Below the pieces are notes generated by a model. It was not told the DNA's origin and ran no database searches. It was given only the letters and a program-made list of their open reading frames with translations. The translations under genes and the position numbers were made by a program. This document shows, piece after piece, positions 49,987 to 59,794 of a stretch of DNA of 64,000 nucleotides (its first letter is position 1; every line of letters starts with the position of its first letter). The stretch comes from CAIKBL01 sp964555355 (GTDB taxonomy: Bacteria; Pseudomonadota; Gammaproteobacteria; Ga0077536). Location of the stretch: NCBI GenBank assembly GCA_964555355.1, contig CAZKRY010000002.1, positions 248,001 through 312,000 on the forward strand. The letters run 5' to 3'.

Positions 49987-50874
49987 CTAACGGACAAGCG
50001 TCCGGGATTTTTCCGTGAGCAGCCGCGCGAAATCCTCGGCCAACTCCGGATGCTTAAGAGCGTAATCCAGGGTTGCTTCGAGGTAACCGAGTTTGGAGCC
50101 GCAGTCGTAGCGACGCCCTTCGAATTCGTACGCCAGCACCTGCTGTCTTTCCAACAACGCCGCGATCCCATCAGTGAGCTGGATCTCCCCCCCAGCACCG
50201 CGTCCGGTCCGTTCTAGGATGGTCATGATCTCGCCTGGCAAGATGTAACGCCCGACCACCGCCAAGTTCGACGGCGCCACCGCCGGATTCGGCTTTTCGA
50301 CAATGCTTTGAATTTTCGACACGCGCTTATCGATCGCCCGCGCCTCGACAATCCCATATTTGTCGGTGTCCTCGCGAGGAATCGGTTGGACCGCAATGAC
50401 GCCGGTGTTGTAGTGCGAAAACACGTCCACCATCTGTGTTAAGCAACCCCGGGCCCCGCCGTCGATCAAATCGTCAGCCAAAATGACCGCAAACGGCTCG
50501 TTGCCAACCGCGGGCTTCGCGCATAGGACCGCGTGCCCCAAACCCAACGGCTCGGCTTGGCGGATATAAATGCACGAAACGCGAGGCGGTAGAATGTTAC
50601 GCACCATCTCTAACAATCCGAGCTTGTTGCCCTTCTGGAGTTCCGCTTCAAGTTCGTAGGCTTTGTCGAAGTGGTCGGGAATCGAGCGTTTGGCACGGCC
50701 AGTCACAAAAATCAACTCTTCGATGCCGGCGGCAACGGCCTCTTCCGCGGCATACTGGATAAGAGGTTTGTCGACCACCGGCAGCATCTCTTTGGGATTG
50801 GCTTTGGTGGCCGGTAAGAACCGCGTTCCCATCCCCGCGACCGGAAACACCGCCTTGCGCACTCGTGCATTCAT
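49987..50874 (-). CDS. galU: UTP-glucose-1-phosphate uridylyltransferase
   Basis: 295 residues. The nucleotidyltransferase motif VFPVAGMGTRFLPATKANPKEMLP (key part GMGTRFLPATK), FVTGRAKRSIPDHFD and FAVILADDLID identify GalU. It makes UDP-glucose from UTP and glucose-1-phosphate for exopolysaccharide. It overlaps the upstream dehydratase gene by 4 nt and is the last gene of the leftward polysaccharide operon. The Ugd and epimerase genes upstream use its product. Confidence 0.93.
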   Translation of the reverse strand: MNARVRKAVFPVAGMGTRFLPATKANPKEMLPVVDKPLIQYAAEEAVAAGIEELIFVTGRAKRSIPDHFDKAYELEAELQKGNKLGLLEMVRNILPPRVSCIYIRQAEPLGLGHAVLCAKPAVGNEPFAVILADDLIDGGARGCLTQMVDVFSHYNTGVIAVQPIPREDTDKYGIVEARAIDKRVSKIQSIVEKPNPAVAPSNLAVVGRYILPGEIMTILERTGRGAGGEIQLTDGIAALLERQQVLAYEFEGRRYDCGSKLGYLEATLDYALKHPELAEDFARLLTEKSRTLVR

Positions 50875-52751
50875 ACCGAACTCCTTTTGAATGGCACGAT
50901 CGTACCGCTCCCGTCGTTGCTGCCTAAGCTGGTCGGCGTAAAACCGGGCACCGCTTCACGTAAAATCTTCGCGATGGTGTCGTTATCGGCATAAGCCGCA
51001 CAGGCTTCTTCCAAACGCACGATCCACTGTCCAAGTAGGCCGGCATCCACCGGTAAGTGCGCCGCGAGCAACAGCTTTTCATGCGCGGTGGGGCGTAGCA
51101 CTTCGTCATGATAAAAAAGCTCTTCGCGGAGCTTCTCGCCCGGTCTTAATCCGGTATACACGATTCGAATATCGTCCCCCGGCACGTGACCGGACAGGCG
51201 AATCATTTGCTCTGCCAAGTAGGTGATATTGACGGGCTGACCCATCTCCAATACGAAGATTTCACCGCCGGCGCCGACCGCGGCTGCTTGCAGAATGAGT
51301 TGGCTCGCTTCGGCGATTGTCATAAAAAAGCGAGTCGCTTCCGGATGGGTCACCGTAATCGGCCCACCCGCGCTAATCTGCTCTTGAAATAGCGGGACCA
51401 CGCTGCCGGCGGAGCCAAGCACGTTTCCGAAACGGACCGTGATGAAGCGCGTCGAACTCCCTTGATTAGCCGCTTCGCACACCAACTCCGCGACGCGTTT
51501 GGTGGCCCCCATGACGCTGCTCGGTTCGACGGCTTTGTCGGTTGAAATAAGCACCATGATTTCGGCGCCAAACCGCTTGGCCGCGGTGGCCACGTTACGC
51601 GTGCCCATCACGTTATTGCGAACACCTTCGCGAATATGCTGCTCAACCATCGGCACATGTTTGTAGGCGGCGGCGTGGAACACGATGTGCGGAGAAGTTC
51701 TTTTGAATAAGTGATCGACCGCCACCGTATCGCACACATCGCCGAGCACGCATTCGACTTGAATATGCGGGAATTCGCGTTTAATTTCGCGCTCCAATAA
51801 ATACAAACCGTGTTCGTTTTGCTCGAACACGATGAGTTTGCCAATCCCGAGCCGACTCACTTGACGGCATAACTCTGACCCGATCGATCCGCCGCCGCCG
51901 GTGACCACCACTACTTTGCCGACCAAGCTTGCCTGGATCTGCGGCCACTTCAATTCAACGGTTGAGCGACCGAGCAAATCGTCGATCGCGACTTCGCGCA
52001 ATTCACGCAATCCAAATTTTCCGGACACGATGTCCTGCAGCCGCGGTAGGGTTCGGTACGGACAGCTGAGTGCCTGGCAAACATCGACTATGCGTTGCAT
52101 TTCGGCATTGCGCGCGGAAGGGATCGCAATCACCACCAATTCCACGCGATATCGCTCGGCGAGCGCAGGGAGGTCGGCAATCCCTCCAAGCACCGGTACG
52201 CCGTGGATGCGGCGGCGAAATAATTCAGGCTTGTCGTCGACAAAACCCACCGGCACATACTGCGCGTCGCGCAGCATGTCGCGGACCAATGTCTCGCCGC
52301 TCTCCCCGGCGCCCACGATCATGACGCGCACGCCGCTTTTCAGCCGTTGCAAATTCAAGCTGCGATCTTTAGTCAAGCGATAACACAGGCGCGGCGCGCT
52401 GAGTAGCAGCAACAGGAACACCGGGTACAAAATGAGTAGCGAACGTGGGATGCCTTCGAGGCGATTGACTAGAAAAAGCGCGATGGTCACGAACACCGCG
52501 CCGAACCCCACGCTGCGGATGATGTTCCACAGATCCTGCAAGCTCGCAAATCGCCACAGGCCCCGGTAGAGGCCAAACCGCCACAACAGCAAGGCTTGCA
52601 CGCCGACCACCACCGGCAACGACATCAACCCGCTGCGCATGAACTCCGGCGGCGGCAGCTCGAAATTAAACCGCGCGGCAAGCGCCAATAGCCACGCCAA
52701 CGCGACCATTGTCAGGTCGTGCGTGATTACCACATTCCGTGTACTCGGCAT
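50871..52751 (-). CDS. WbpM/CapD-like nucleotide-sugar 4,6-dehydratase
   Basis: 626 residues. Four N-terminal membrane helices (residues about 10-130) are followed by a Rossmann domain (MIVGAGESGETLV) and a second short-chain-dehydrogenase domain (VVVTGGGGSIGSELCRQ). The catalytic segment has STDKAVEPSSVMGATKR, where the usual Tyr is replaced by Met, as in the WbpM group. It converts a UDP-HexNAc to its 4-keto-6-deoxy form. The start at 52751 overlaps the upstream gene's stop (TGATG). Confidence 0.88.
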   Translation of the reverse strand: MPSTRNVVITHDLTMVALAWLLALAARFNFELPPPEFMRSGLMSLPVVVGVQALLLWRFGLYRGLWRFASLQDLWNIIRSVGFGAVFVTIALFLVNRLEGIPRSLLILYPVFLLLLLSAPRLCYRLTKDRSLNLQRLKSGVRVMIVGAGESGETLVRDMLRDAQYVPVGFVDDKPELFRRRIHGVPVLGGIADLPALAERYRVELVVIAIPSARNAEMQRIVDVCQALSCPYRTLPRLQDIVSGKFGLRELREVAIDDLLGRSTVELKWPQIQASLVGKVVVVTGGGGSIGSELCRQVSRLGIGKLIVFEQNEHGLYLLEREIKREFPHIQVECVLGDVCDTVAVDHLFKRTSPHIVFHAAAYKHVPMVEQHIREGVRNNVMGTRNVATAAKRFGAEIMVLISTDKAVEPSSVMGATKRVAELVCEAANQGSSTRFITVRFGNVLGSAGSVVPLFQEQISAGGPITVTHPEATRFFMTIAEASQLILQAAAVGAGGEIFVLEMGQPVNITYLAEQMIRLSGHVPGDDIRIVYTGLRPGEKLREELFYHDEVLRPTAHEKLLLAAHLPVDAGLLGQWIVRLEEACAAYADNDTIAKILREAVPGFTPTSLGSNDGSGTIVPFKRSSV

Positions 52752-53755
52752 CACCAGTCTCCACGTCGTTTGCTCACGATCAGCCACCAGCCGATCGCAA
52801 GGAGTGTATAGCCGCTCGCCACAAGGATTGCGCCGGCACGGTCCAGCCAACAATACGCCGCCACGAGCGGAAAGCACAATGCGCCGAGCACGGCAAGCAG
52901 CAGCCACACGACATCACGGTGCGTCCACCCATTCCGCACGAGCAATTGATAGGCATGGGTACGGTGGGGTTGAAACAACGGTTCCCGCCGGAGCGCGCGA
53001 CGCGCCAGGGTAAGCGTGCCGTCGGTGATAAACGGCGCGAGTAACAGCAGCCAGACCCACGCCGGGTGTCCTTGCAATAAGGCGCTTGTGCCGATGATCG
53101 CGAATGTTGTCCCGAGGAAATAACTGCCGACGTCCCCCATGAATATCTTGGCGGGGTGCCAGTTCCACGCTAAAAAACCGGCACACGCGCCGGCGAGCGC
53201 GAACGCGGTGAAGGCCAAGGCTGGCTGGGCATTCCACCACGCATAACTTCCTCCCAACAACCCTGCAACGATGGCCTGTGTCGCGGCAAGACCATCGCTA
53301 CCGTCCATGAAATTGTAGAGATTGATGAATCCCACCATCGCCACACACAGGCCGATGCCGCCAAGCAGCGCGACGCGTGTCAGTTCCGATTCAAAGCTCA
53401 CCGCTAACCACAGCGTGCACACCACTACTTGCACGACAGCGCGGGTACTCGCACGCAAGCGATAGAGGTCATCTATCCAGCCAAGGAGGGCTAGGCTACC
53501 GCTCGCGAACACCGCCGCCAATGTCCATCGCAGCGGTAAGAGGCCATTCGCGACCAGCCCTAGCTGCGCAAGCAACACGGTGCACGCAATCGCGGCGCCG
53601 CCGCCGCGCGGCGTAGGCACCGTGTGCAGCCCGCGCGAGTTTGGCGTATCGATCACTTCACGTGCAAGCGCCCACGCGCGTACGACACCGGTGAGCCATA
53701 ACGTCAGCGCCGCACACGCGACGCTCAAGCCAACCGGGAGCCACCACTGATTCAT
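52751..53755 (-). CDS. WecA/WbpL-like sugar-phosphate transferase
   Basis: 334 residues with about ten membrane helices. Family motifs are PTPRGGG, MDGSDGL (the catalytic Asp region), and HPAKIFMGDVGS. It transfers a sugar-1-phosphate to undecaprenyl phosphate, starting repeat-unit synthesis. It lies in the usual place beside a WbpM-like gene and overlaps the epimerase gene by 4 nt, so they are co-translated. Confidence 0.88.
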   Translation of the reverse strand: MNQWWLPVGLSVACAALTLWLTGVVRAWALAREVIDTPNSRGLHTVPTPRGGGAAIACTVLLAQLGLVANGLLPLRWTLAAVFASGSLALLGWIDDLYRLRASTRAVVQVVVCTLWLAVSFESELTRVALLGGIGLCVAMVGFINLYNFMDGSDGLAATQAIVAGLLGGSYAWWNAQPALAFTAFALAGACAGFLAWNWHPAKIFMGDVGSYFLGTTFAIIGTSALLQGHPAWVWLLLLAPFITDGTLTLARRALRREPLFQPHRTHAYQLLVRNGWTHRDVVWLLLAVLGALCFPLVAAYCWLDRAGAILVASGYTLLAIGWWLIVSKRRGDW

Positions 53756-54708
53756 CCGTGCTCCGCCCGAAACTCGGCAGCGATCGCCTGAAAAGCATTC
53801 GCGGGTGGCATCGGACGCCAGGCGAGCGCATGCGTGATTTCCGTGCTATCGACCAGCATCGACTCGCTGAGCCTTGCGATCGCCGCGGTTTGTCCGGTGC
53901 AGGCGGCGAGACCGCGCAGCACCGCAGGCGGGCACCTGAACAACAATGGCCGGCGCTTAAGACCCGCGCCCAACAAACGAATCAAATGAGGCGTCGATAC
54001 CTCCATATCCGCGAGCGTAAAGACGCGGACTTCGGGGTCGGTTGACGTCACCACGCGGAGAATGGCTTCGCTCACATTATCTCGATGAACAAGGCTGCGT
54101 AGATTTCGGATCGAAGCGAGCGGCAACGGCAAAAATAAGTCGATCGCTCGCAACAACGTCCGTAAATTGCCTTTCATCCCGGGGCCATAGACGAGCGGCG
54201 GGCGCAGAATGGTCACGCCAACACCGTCGGTCGCGCTCTGTGTCATGAGCCAACGTTCGGCGGCAAGCTTGGTCACGCCATAAGGTCCGCGGGGCGCTGG
54301 ATGATCGCTGACCGTAAAACGCCGAGGGACTCCAGCGACCGTGAGCGGCGAAGCCTCGCCAAACACTTTAGCCGAACTCAAAAAAACAAACTGCCGGCTC
54401 CCGGCGGCTCGCGCGAATCGGTATGCCGCTTGGGTTGCCGCAACGTTAAGCGTTTCAAACTCACGTTGAGTTGCCGCGTCCACTGCCTCACCACGATGTG
54501 TACGGGCCAGCAAATGAACCATGCCGTCGAGCGTGGGCACGCGCAAATTTTCAAAACCTCGCACGGGATCTTCGAGATGGCGCACCTCAACGCCTCTGCA
54601 CTGAAATTCTCGACGCACCAGCGCAATCACTTCATGCCCCGCCTGAACCAGCCGTTGACAAACAGCCTGCCCGATAAATCCATTGGCGCCGGTAACCGCG
54701 ATCCGCAT
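53752..54708 (-). CDS. NAD-dependent sugar epimerase/dehydratase
   Basis: 318 residues of the extended short-chain dehydrogenase family: GANGFIG near the N-terminus, LSSAKVFGE (catalytic Ser) and YGVTK (Tyr/Lys). The start at 54708 (MRIAVTG) is chosen because the longer frame overlaps the glycosyltransferase. It resembles WbpV/UDP-QuiNAc-type reductases/epimerases, but the exact sugar cannot be told. Confidence 0.82.
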   Translation of the reverse strand: MRIAVTGANGFIGQAVCQRLVQAGHEVIALVRREFQCRGVEVRHLEDPVRGFENLRVPTLDGMVHLLARTHRGEAVDAATQREFETLNVAATQAAYRFARAAGSRQFVFLSSAKVFGEASPLTVAGVPRRFTVSDHPAPRGPYGVTKLAAERWLMTQSATDGVGVTILRPPLVYGPGMKGNLRTLLRAIDLFLPLPLASIRNLRSLVHRDNVSEAILRVVTSTDPEVRVFTLADMEVSTPHLIRLLGAGLKRRPLLFRCPPAVLRGLAACTGQTAAIARLSESMLVDSTEITHALAWRPMPPANAFQAIAAEFRAEHG

Positions 54709-54722
54709 GTGCTGTACTCGCG

Positions 54723-55865
54723 CTACCGCTGATGATCGTCGCTTAGGGTTTGATAAAGCGCGACCGTTTGCGCATTGATGGCGGTGGACGAAAACGCAGC
54801 CTCGCACAGCTGGCGTGCGCGTGCGCCCATCTCGGCGCAGCGCGCGTGGTCGTGCGCGAGTTCGGCGATGCCAGCGGCTAAACTTTGTACATCACGCGGT
54901 TTGACTAGCCGCCCGGTCTGCCCGTCAATGCAAATTTCGCGACAACCCGCGACATCCGTCGCCAGTAGCGGCCGCCCGCAGGCGGCTGCTTCAAGCAACG
55001 CTTTCGGTAGCCCTTCACGATAAGACGGCAAGCACACGAGCGTGGCCGCGTGATACACGGACTTCATATCGTCACGATGCCCCCACCATTCCACTTGCGC
55101 CTCTGCACATAAACGATTGAGCGCATCGGTGGTGAGCGCAGCAGGATTGGCTTCATCGACTCCCCCAACCAATACCATACGCACACGGCAGTCGCGAGCA
55201 CGCAGCAGGCGCGCTGCTTCGATAAACTCGACGATCCCTTTATCGCGCAGCATACGCGCCACCAACACCACTAGCGGGAGTTCATCGCGCGGTAAAGGCG
55301 CCGCCGTAAAAAAAGCGACGTCGACCCCCGCACCTCTAATGAGATGTGTGGCCGATGCGGTGGTTAGTCCGTTTGCCGTGAGTAATGCGCGATCGTCGTC
55401 ATTCTGTACGACAACATGGCCATTCTTGTGCGCGAAGAGCCATCGGAGCCACGGCTCCACCACGCGCCGGAGCCGTCGATTGTGCGGGCTTTCTTCGATG
55501 AATAAATGGCCGAGTCCGGTGACTGCGTAAATGAAACTCACGCGCGGATTAACGGCCGCCGCGAGCGTCGCCAACAAGATCGGTTTTAACGCGACGCAGT
55601 GGACCACGGTGGGTCGCCGCTTGCCGATGAGCCGCGCGATCTGCCACAAAAGCGTTAATTCGCGCCAAGGATTACCCATCGCCCGCACAAACGAGATCGG
55701 CACGCAATGGATACCCAACGCCTCGATCCGAGTCTGATGCGCGGTGAAGCGCGCACCGAGAGTGACGTCAAAGCCGGCCGCACGGGCGGCAAGTGCCAGT
55801 TCGCGGCGATGCGACCAAAAGTACCAGTCTTCGGTAACGAGCAATAGTAAGGAGCGGCGGGACAA
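54723..55865 (-). CDS. GT4-family glycosyltransferase
   Basis: 380 residues. The C-terminal half carries the GT4 sugar-nucleotide motif with PSYREGLPKALLEAAACGRPLLATDVAGCREI (key part EGLPKALLEAAACG), where the two glutamates fit the EX7E motif. The N-terminal half starts LLLLVTEDWYFWSHRRELALAARAAGF (key part TEDWYFWSHR), which is typical of capsule transferases. It adds a sugar to the lipid-linked repeat unit. Confidence 0.88.
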   Translation of the reverse strand: MSRRSLLLLVTEDWYFWSHRRELALAARAAGFDVTLGARFTAHQTRIEALGIHCVPISFVRAMGNPWRELTLLWQIARLIGKRRPTVVHCVALKPILLATLAAAVNPRVSFIYAVTGLGHLFIEESPHNRRLRRVVEPWLRWLFAHKNGHVVVQNDDDRALLTANGLTTASATHLIRGAGVDVAFFTAAPLPRDELPLVVLVARMLRDKGIVEFIEAARLLRARDCRVRMVLVGGVDEANPAALTTDALNRLCAEAQVEWWGHRDDMKSVYHAATLVCLPSYREGLPKALLEAAACGRPLLATDVAGCREICIDGQTGRLVKPRDVQSLAAGIAELAHDHARCAEMGARARQLCEAAFSSTAINAQTVALYQTLSDDHQR

Positions 55866-56004
55866 CTGGCCTCCGGCGGCCGATGGGCGGTTCTTGGCCC
55901 GTATTCTACGGACTCAGCGGCTTACGCAAAACCGCGAGTGGAAGGTGAATTTAACCCGCTCGCGCGTTTGACTGAGAGAGCCTCGGCATCGAGCCGGCGA
56001 CCGA
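55866..56004. other. gap between glycosyltransferase and ugd
   Basis: A 139-base gap inside the otherwise tight operon. No ORF, clear terminator or promoter is seen; GC is typical of the cluster. Confidence 0.3.
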
Positions 56005-57309
56005 CTACCGACCCACGCAGAAATATCGATAGCCCTTCGCTTCGACAAAGTCGCGTTCATAGACGTTGCGCAAGTCGACCAACACGCGCGCGCGCATCGT
56101 GCTGCCTGCTCGCTCGAGATCCATGCCACGGTATAAGTTCCACTCCGTGAGGAGCACCACGGCATCAGCTTCCTGAAACACCTCGTAGGGATTCTCGACA
56201 TATTCAACCGCCGCCGGCAGCATGCCGCGCGCTTCATGCACACCTTGCGGATCATGCGCGCGTACGCGCGCGCCGCGCTCGATGAGCGTCGGCAGGATCG
56301 AAAGGGCGGGAGCATCGCGCATGTCATCGGTTTCCGGCTTAAAGGTCAGCCCCAGCACACCGATCACTTTGCCGGCTTCTTCACCGCCCAGCGCGCCGCG
56401 GATCTTCTTGACCATGCGCGCCTTCTGGGCGGCGTTCACTTCAATCACGGACTCGACGATCCGGCTCGACACACCGTGCTCTTGTGCGATCCGCACCAAC
56501 GCTTGCGTGTCTTTGGGGAAACAAGAGCCACCGTAACCCGGACCCGGGTGCAAGAATTTGCCGCCGATGCGTTTATCCATGCCCATCCCTCGAGCCACCG
56601 CGTGGACGTCCGCGCCAACGGCTTCGCATAGCATCGACATTTCATTGATAAAGCTGATTTTGGTGGCGAGAAAGGCGTTTGCGGCGTATTTGATGAGCTC
56701 GGCGCTCTCGAGTCCGGTCACGACAATCGGAGTCTCAATCAGATTTAATGGACGATAAAGCTCCCGCAGCAACTTCTCCGCGCGCGCGCTTTCAACGCCT
56801 AGCACCACACGGTCCGGACGCATAAAGTCAGCAATTGCCGCGCCTTCGCGCAGAAATTCAGGATTCGAGGCGACGTCGAAGGCCGCCGCCGGATTGACTT
56901 CTCGAATGAGCCGCGCGACGTTTCGCGCGGTGCCGACCGGCACCGTCGACTTATCCACGATGACGGTATAGCCCGCAAGTTGTGACGCGAGCTGTCGCGC
57001 GGCCTCATACACGTAAGAAAGATCGGCATACCCATCGCCGCGTCGGCTCGGCGTGCCCACCGCGATAAAAATCAGATCGGCCTGGCCCGCCACTTCGTGG
57101 AGCTGGGTGGTGAATCGTAAGCGACCGTCGCGCACGTTTTTCGCGACCAGATCGTCAAGCCCAGGCTCATAGATTGGGATTTCGCCCGCGAGTAAGCGTT
57201 CGACCTTTTTGGCATCAACGTCGACGCAGGTGACGTCCGCGCCAAACTCGGCAAAACACGCGCCGGACACGAGTCCCACATAACCCGTGCCGATCATGAC
57301 GACACGCAT
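56005..57309 (-). CDS. ugd: UDP-glucose 6-dehydrogenase
   Basis: 434 residues. The NAD motif MIGTGYVGLVSGACFAEFG (key part GTGYVGLVSG) starts the protein, and the catalytic cysteine sits in GGSCFPKDTQAL. It oxidises UDP-glucose (made by GalU) to UDP-glucuronate. A second, different nucleotide-sugar dehydrogenase lies immediately upstream, and the epimerase after it could use UDP-glucuronate. Confidence 0.92.
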   Translation of the reverse strand: MRVVMIGTGYVGLVSGACFAEFGADVTCVDVDAKKVERLLAGEIPIYEPGLDDLVAKNVRDGRLRFTTQLHEVAGQADLIFIAVGTPSRRGDGYADLSYVYEAARQLASQLAGYTVIVDKSTVPVGTARNVARLIREVNPAAAFDVASNPEFLREGAAIADFMRPDRVVLGVESARAEKLLRELYRPLNLIETPIVVTGLESAELIKYAANAFLATKISFINEMSMLCEAVGADVHAVARGMGMDKRIGGKFLHPGPGYGGSCFPKDTQALVRIAQEHGVSSRIVESVIEVNAAQKARMVKKIRGALGGEEAGKVIGVLGLTFKPETDDMRDAPALSILPTLIERGARVRAHDPQGVHEARGMLPAAVEYVENPYEVFQEADAVVLLTEWNLYRGMDLERAGSTMRARVLVDLRNVYERDFVEAKGYRYFCVGR

Positions 57310-57313
57310 GCGA

Positions 57314-58603
57314 CTACAGTCTCCAGTGCGTCACGCCGACCGGTCGTGCGGCGCGCTCAAGTTTCGCTTTGACGTCGATGACAACACCAACACCTCCTTG
57401 CAACCGCTTGACGACGCCGCCCCACCCCGCGTCCAAGTATTGACGGTGCGGCACGGCCAGCACCACGGCGTGCGCGGGCTTTAACTCCGCTTCGTCGATG
57501 AGATCGATCCCGTATTCTTCGTGCGCCTCCGCGGCATGCGCCGCCGGATCGGTCACTTGGACTTCAACCCCGTAATCTTTGAGTTCATCGATGATGTCGA
57601 TGACCCGGGTATTGCGCAGATCCGGCACATCCTCTTTAAAGGTCAACCCGAGCACCGTGACCACGGCTTGTTTTACCGGCAACCCCTGTTGAATCATCAG
57701 TTTCACGGTCTGCTGCGCGACATAACGGCCCATGTTGTCATTGATACTGCGGCCCGCCAGGATGACTTCCGGAATATAGCCGGCGATTTGCGCTTTATGC
57801 GTCAGGTAATACGGATCGACGCCGATGCAGTGTCCGCCGACCAAACCCGGATCGAATTTTAAAAAATTCCACTTGGTACCGGCGGCCGCGAGCACGTCAC
57901 GGGTGTCGATATTCATGCGCTGAAAAATCAGCGCAAGTTCGTTCATCAACGCAATATTGAGATCGCGCTGGGTGTTTTCGATGACTTTGGCGGCTTCCGC
58001 GACTTTGATGGTCGCCGCCCGATGGACGCCGGCCGTGACGACGCTCTCATAAACTTTAGCAACGATCTCAAGCACCGCGGGCGTCTGCCCCGACACGACC
58101 TTGGTGATTTTGGTAAACGTATGTTCCTTGTCGCCTGGGTTGATCCGTTCAGGCGAGTAGCCGACAAAAAAATCTTGGCCACACTTCAAGCCCGAGCATT
58201 TTTCCAGCACGGGCACGCAATCTTCTTCAGTCGCCCCGGGATACACCGTGGATTCATACACCACGATGTCACCTTTTTTGAGTTGTTTGCCGACGGTTTC
58301 CGAGGCCTTGATCACCGGGGTCATATCCGGTCGTTTCGCGTTATCGATCGGCGTCGGTACCGCCACGATCAGAAAATCCGCCGCTTTGAGGTCGGCGGGA
58401 TCCGCCGTGAAATGAATATTGGTGTTTTTCAGTTCGGCGTCTTCGACTTCAAGCGTACTGTCGTGCCCCGCTTTGAGTTCCGCGATACGCTGCGCATTGA
58501 TATCAAAGCCCACCGTGCGTTCTTGCTTACCAAAAGCAACCGCCACCGGCAGCCCAACGTAGCCAAGCCCGACGACCGCGATTTTGCGTTGATGCGTGCT
58601 CAT
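57314..58603 (-). CDS. WbpO/TviB-like nucleotide-sugar dehydrogenase
   Basis: 429 residues. GLGYVGLPVAVAFG gives the NAD site and GGHCIGVDPYYLTHKA holds the catalytic Cys with the GGHCI form of the UDP-HexNAc dehydrogenases (WbpO, TviB). It probably makes a UDP-N-acetylhexosaminuronic acid. The start at 58603 overlaps the epimerase stop by 4 nt. It is 4 nt upstream of ugd, a paralog with a different substrate form. Confidence 0.88.
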   Translation of the reverse strand: MSTHQRKIAVVGLGYVGLPVAVAFGKQERTVGFDINAQRIAELKAGHDSTLEVEDAELKNTNIHFTADPADLKAADFLIVAVPTPIDNAKRPDMTPVIKASETVGKQLKKGDIVVYESTVYPGATEEDCVPVLEKCSGLKCGQDFFVGYSPERINPGDKEHTFTKITKVVSGQTPAVLEIVAKVYESVVTAGVHRAATIKVAEAAKVIENTQRDLNIALMNELALIFQRMNIDTRDVLAAAGTKWNFLKFDPGLVGGHCIGVDPYYLTHKAQIAGYIPEVILAGRSINDNMGRYVAQQTVKLMIQQGLPVKQAVVTVLGLTFKEDVPDLRNTRVIDIIDELKDYGVEVQVTDPAAHAAEAHEEYGIDLIDEAELKPAHAVVLAVPHRQYLDAGWGGVVKRLQGGVGVVIDVKAKLERAARPVGVTHWRL

Positions 58604-59610
58604 GAGATTTTGTAATACCCCTTGTACCAATGAACGAAATTCGCGATGCCGGTCTTAAGCGACGTATTGGGTTTGTATCCCATGTCGTCCACCAGCGCTT
58701 GCACGTCGGCGTACGTATCCGGCACGTCGCCCAACTGCAAGGGTAAAAAATTCTTCTGCGCCTCGCGTCCGAGGCACGCTTCCAAGGTTTTGATGAAATC
58801 CATCAGATCGACGGGCGAGTTGTTACCGATGTTGTAGAGGCGATACGGGGCTTTACTCGTACCCGGATCCGGATGCTCGCCGCTCCAGTTTGAATTGCCG
58901 GCCGCGACACGATCAATGCACCTGATGACGCCTTCGACAATATCGTCCACGTAGGTAAAGTCGCGCCGATGATTACCGTAGTTGTATACGTCGATCGGTT
59001 CGCCCGCCAAAATCTTCCGTGTGAATAGGAAAAGCGACATATCCGGCCGGCCCCATGGTCCGTACACGGTAAAAAACCGCAAGCCGGTGGTCGGCAGACC
59101 GTACAGATGGCTATAGGTATGCGCCATCAGTTCATTGGCCTTCTTGGTTGCGGCGTAAAGTGACACCGGGTGATCGACGTTGTTGTGCACTGAGAAAGGC
59201 ATGTTGGTGTTCGCGCCGTAGACCGAACTCGTGGAGGCATATACCAGATGTTCAACGGCAAAATGCCGGCATGCTTCGATGACATTCAAAAAACCAATCA
59301 CGTTGGCATCGATATAGGCGTGAGGGTTCGTGATCGAATAGCGCACGCCGGCTTGCGCTGCCAAGTTCATCACGCGCGCCGGGCGTGCACGTGTAAACAC
59401 CTCATCGAGCGCGGCGCGGTCGGCGATATCGACTTTATGAAACTGAAAATTCCCGTGGGGCGTGAGACGGGCAAGGCGCGCTTCTTTCAACGTGACATCG
59501 TAGTAATCGTTCAAATTATCGACGCCGATGACCTCGTCACCGCGCGCCAATAGGCGTTCACTGAGGCGGGAGCCGATAAATCCGGCGGCGCCAGTCACTA
59601 AAATTTTCAT
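58600..59610 (-). CDS. UDP-glucuronate 4-epimerase-like
   Basis: 336 residues. GAAGFIGSRLSERLL gives the NAD site; STSSVYG and YAATKKANE carry the Ser and Tyr/Lys catalytic residues. The VRYSITNPHAYIDANVIGFLN and RFFTVYGPWGRPDM motifs (key part QAGVRYSITNP) are those of UDP-glucuronate epimerases (CapI/LspL). It is the first gene of the leftward polysaccharide operon. It may instead be a UDP-GlcNAc C4-epimerase of the WbpP group. Confidence 0.85.
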   Translation of the reverse strand: MKILVTGAAGFIGSRLSERLLARGDEVIGVDNLNDYYDVTLKEARLARLTPHGNFQFHKVDIADRAALDEVFTRARPARVMNLAAQAGVRYSITNPHAYIDANVIGFLNVIEACRHFAVEHLVYASTSSVYGANTNMPFSVHNNVDHPVSLYAATKKANELMAHTYSHLYGLPTTGLRFFTVYGPWGRPDMSLFLFTRKILAGEPIDVYNYGNHRRDFTYVDDIVEGVIRCIDRVAAGNSNWSGEHPDPGTSKAPYRLYNIGNNSPVDLMDFIKTLEACLGREAQKNFLPLQLGDVPDTYADVQALVDDMGYKPNTSLKTGIANFVHWYKGYYKIS

Positions 59611-59794
59611 CCAACCCCTTCGTTATCGGCCGCGCGAATGGTACCACCCTGCCTTGCCATCGGAGCGTATGCACCGGCGACAGAGCTCGGGATTTTCCCA
59701 TTCCGCACCCCTCATTGACGCCAACCAGACCACAGATTTTGCTAGACTTCGTATCACCGTATTAAATCATTGCATCAACCAAGGAGTGCGCCGC

